DNA of 6,489 nucleotides, taken from NCBI GenBank assembly GCA_030149405.1, contig JASBRM010000293.1, positions 1-6,489 on the forward strand, read 5' to 3'. The notes under the pieces are model-generated. The model had not been told where the DNA came from. It saw only the letters and a list, made by a program, of their open reading frames with translations, and ran no database searches. Made by a program: the position numbers and the translations under genes. Below, piece after piece: positions 5,574 to 6,489 of this stretch (the stretch's first letter is position 1; each line of letters starts with the position of its first letter). Source of the DNA: Neptuniibacter sp. Its GTDB lineage: Bacteria > Pseudomonadota > Gammaproteobacteria > Pseudomonadales > Balneatricaceae.

Positions 5574-6431
5574 ATGCCTGAAGTTATTGCCACAATTGGT
5601 ATTGCAGAGTGGTTTCGTGCAGCTCTTCTGGTCAGTATTGGCTTTATTGTTGCCAAATTAGCCTCCCGTTTTTTTCGTAGTGTTACCGAAAATAAATTAA
5701 GTACACATCACCGCTTGCTCGGCAGTATGCTGATTTTTTACATACTGTTTTTGATTTTTTTCCTCTCAGGCCTGAAACAACTGGGTTTTAGTATGAGTGT
5801 CCTGTTAGGCGCTGCAGGGGTTTTGTCAGTTGCTGTTGGTTTTGCATCTCAAACGTCAGCCTCAAATCTGATCAGTGGTTTGTTTTTAATTGCTGAAAAG
5901 CCTTTTGAAATTGGAGATGTGTTGAAGCTTGACGAGTATACGGGCGAGGTCATATCCATAGACCTTATCTCAATCAAGCTGAGAACCTTTGATAATGTGA
6001 TGATCAGGGTACCTAACGAAACTCTGATCAAAACAACGTTTACCAATTTGTCCCGCTTTCCAATACGCAGGGTCGATCTGGTGATTGGTATTGCATATAA
6101 CGAAGACATTGAACAGGCACGCCAGTTACTTCTTAAATTGGCATCTGATCATCAGCGGGCTTTGGAACACCCGGAACCGTTCTGTATTGTGACTCAATTC
6201 AACGCATCCTCTGTTGATTTGCAGCTATCCGTGTGGGTTCTCAGAACTGAGTTAAAAGATGCTAAAAGCGAACTGTTAATCGCAGCCAAAAATGCTTTAG
6301 ATGAAGCGGGTATTGAGATTCCATATCCACATACCAGCTTGTATATAGGCAAGCATACACAACCATTACCCATTGTAATGGTAAATGATAACGTTCAATC
6401 AAAAGTAATTACCCAAGAGCCCGACAAATGA
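5574..6431 (+). CDS. MscS-family small-conductance mechanosensitive channel
   Basis: This is a 285-aa protein, the size of E. coli MscS. Three membrane helices lie at about residues 12-34, 47-69 and 74-106. The last is the pore helix: LLGAAGVLSVAVGFASQTS, then SNLISGLFLIAEKPFEIGD. The cytoplasmic beta domain follows (TFDNVMIRVPNETLI, then TNLSRFPIRRVDLVIGIAY), then the alpha/beta C-domain ending GIEIPYPHTSLYI, where E. coli has GISFPYPQ. Such channels open on hypo-osmotic shock to release solutes. Where E. coli MscS has Gly113, the TM3 kink linked to inactivation, this protein aligns a Thr (about residue 95), while the later Gly (NLISG) is kept; inactivation may differ. GGGG at 5564-5567, in the end of the upstream gene, is the likely ribosome site 6 nt before the ATG. 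The last about 25 residues are a poorly conserved tail. Confidence 0.9.
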   Translation: MPEVIATIGIAEWFRAALLVSIGFIVAKLASRFFRSVTENKLSTHHRLLGSMLIFYILFLIFFLSGLKQLGFSMSVLLGAAGVLSVAVGFASQTSASNLISGLFLIAEKPFEIGDVLKLDEYTGEVISIDLISIKLRTFDNVMIRVPNETLIKTTFTNLSRFPIRRVDLVIGIAYNEDIEQARQLLLKLASDHQRALEHPEPFCIVTQFNASSVDLQLSVWVLRTELKDAKSELLIAAKNALDEAGIEIPYPHTSLYIGKHTQPLPIVMVNDNVQSKVITQEPDK

Positions 6432-6489
6432 AGAGTATGGAAGATTTAGAGACCGGTATCACCGAAGGTCTAAGGGAATTAAGTGAGCT
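6428..6489 (+). CDS. Start of a further operon gene, truncated by the window end
   Basis: The ATG at 6428 overlaps the mscS stop (ATGA, 6428-6431) and is preceded by AAGAG (6415-6419) at 8 nt. The frame stays open to the window end and reads MKSMEDLETGITEGLRELSE. A second in-frame Met at 6437 is a possible start. The visible part is a charged, probably helical segment; too little is present to name a family. The coupling pattern is the same as at the other junctions, which supports a real gene that belongs to the mgtE-mscS operon. Confidence 0.55.
   Translation, partial: MKSMEDLETGITEGLRELSE

Overview
The window looks like chromosomal DNA of a gammaproteobacterium, probably a marine or aquatic one near the Alteromonadales/Vibrionales/Oceanospirillales. 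The main clue is a clear MaoP (DUF413) gene, a family I know essentially only from Gammaproteobacteria. Moderate GC, Shine-Dalgarno starts and intrinsic terminators agree. All genes are on the + strand and I see no mobile element, CRISPR array, tRNA or rRNA. The exact genus cannot be read from the sequence.

Region 1 (1-1751) is the 3' part of one long reading frame that enters from outside the window. It joins the C-terminal half of an N-formylglutamate amidohydrolase-like domain (DLHS motif) to a complete DUF1704/'QEGLA motif' domain. The second domain carries HExxxH and QEGLA motifs, as in the zinc carboxypeptidase family that includes the animal tubulin tyrosine carboxypeptidase MATCAP. 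A strong intrinsic terminator follows directly.

Region 2 (1752-2559) holds two small genes. The first encodes a 76-aa highly charged protein that may belong to the PA3496-like family. The second is maoP, whose E. coli homologue organises the Ori macrodomain. A second strong terminator (2516-2559) separates maoP from the next unit.

Region 3 (2560-6489) is a compact operon: mgtE (Mg2+ channel/transporter), a secreted 101-aa protein of unknown function, a PsiE-family four-helix membrane protein, a DUF432 protein, an MscS-family mechanosensitive channel, and the first codons of a further gene. Junctions are 9 nt, TAATG, ATGA, 3 nt and ATGA, so translational coupling is likely. Read together, the operon looks like an envelope module for divalent-cation and osmotic homeostasis. 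Two of its members have no known function and are candidates for channel accessories.

Start-site calls matter here. Three longer open frames begin with non-ATG codons that are artefacts: an internal GTG at 321, a GTG inside a terminator stem at 1738, and a TTG inside a terminator loop at 2531. The last would add a false membrane helix to MgtE.
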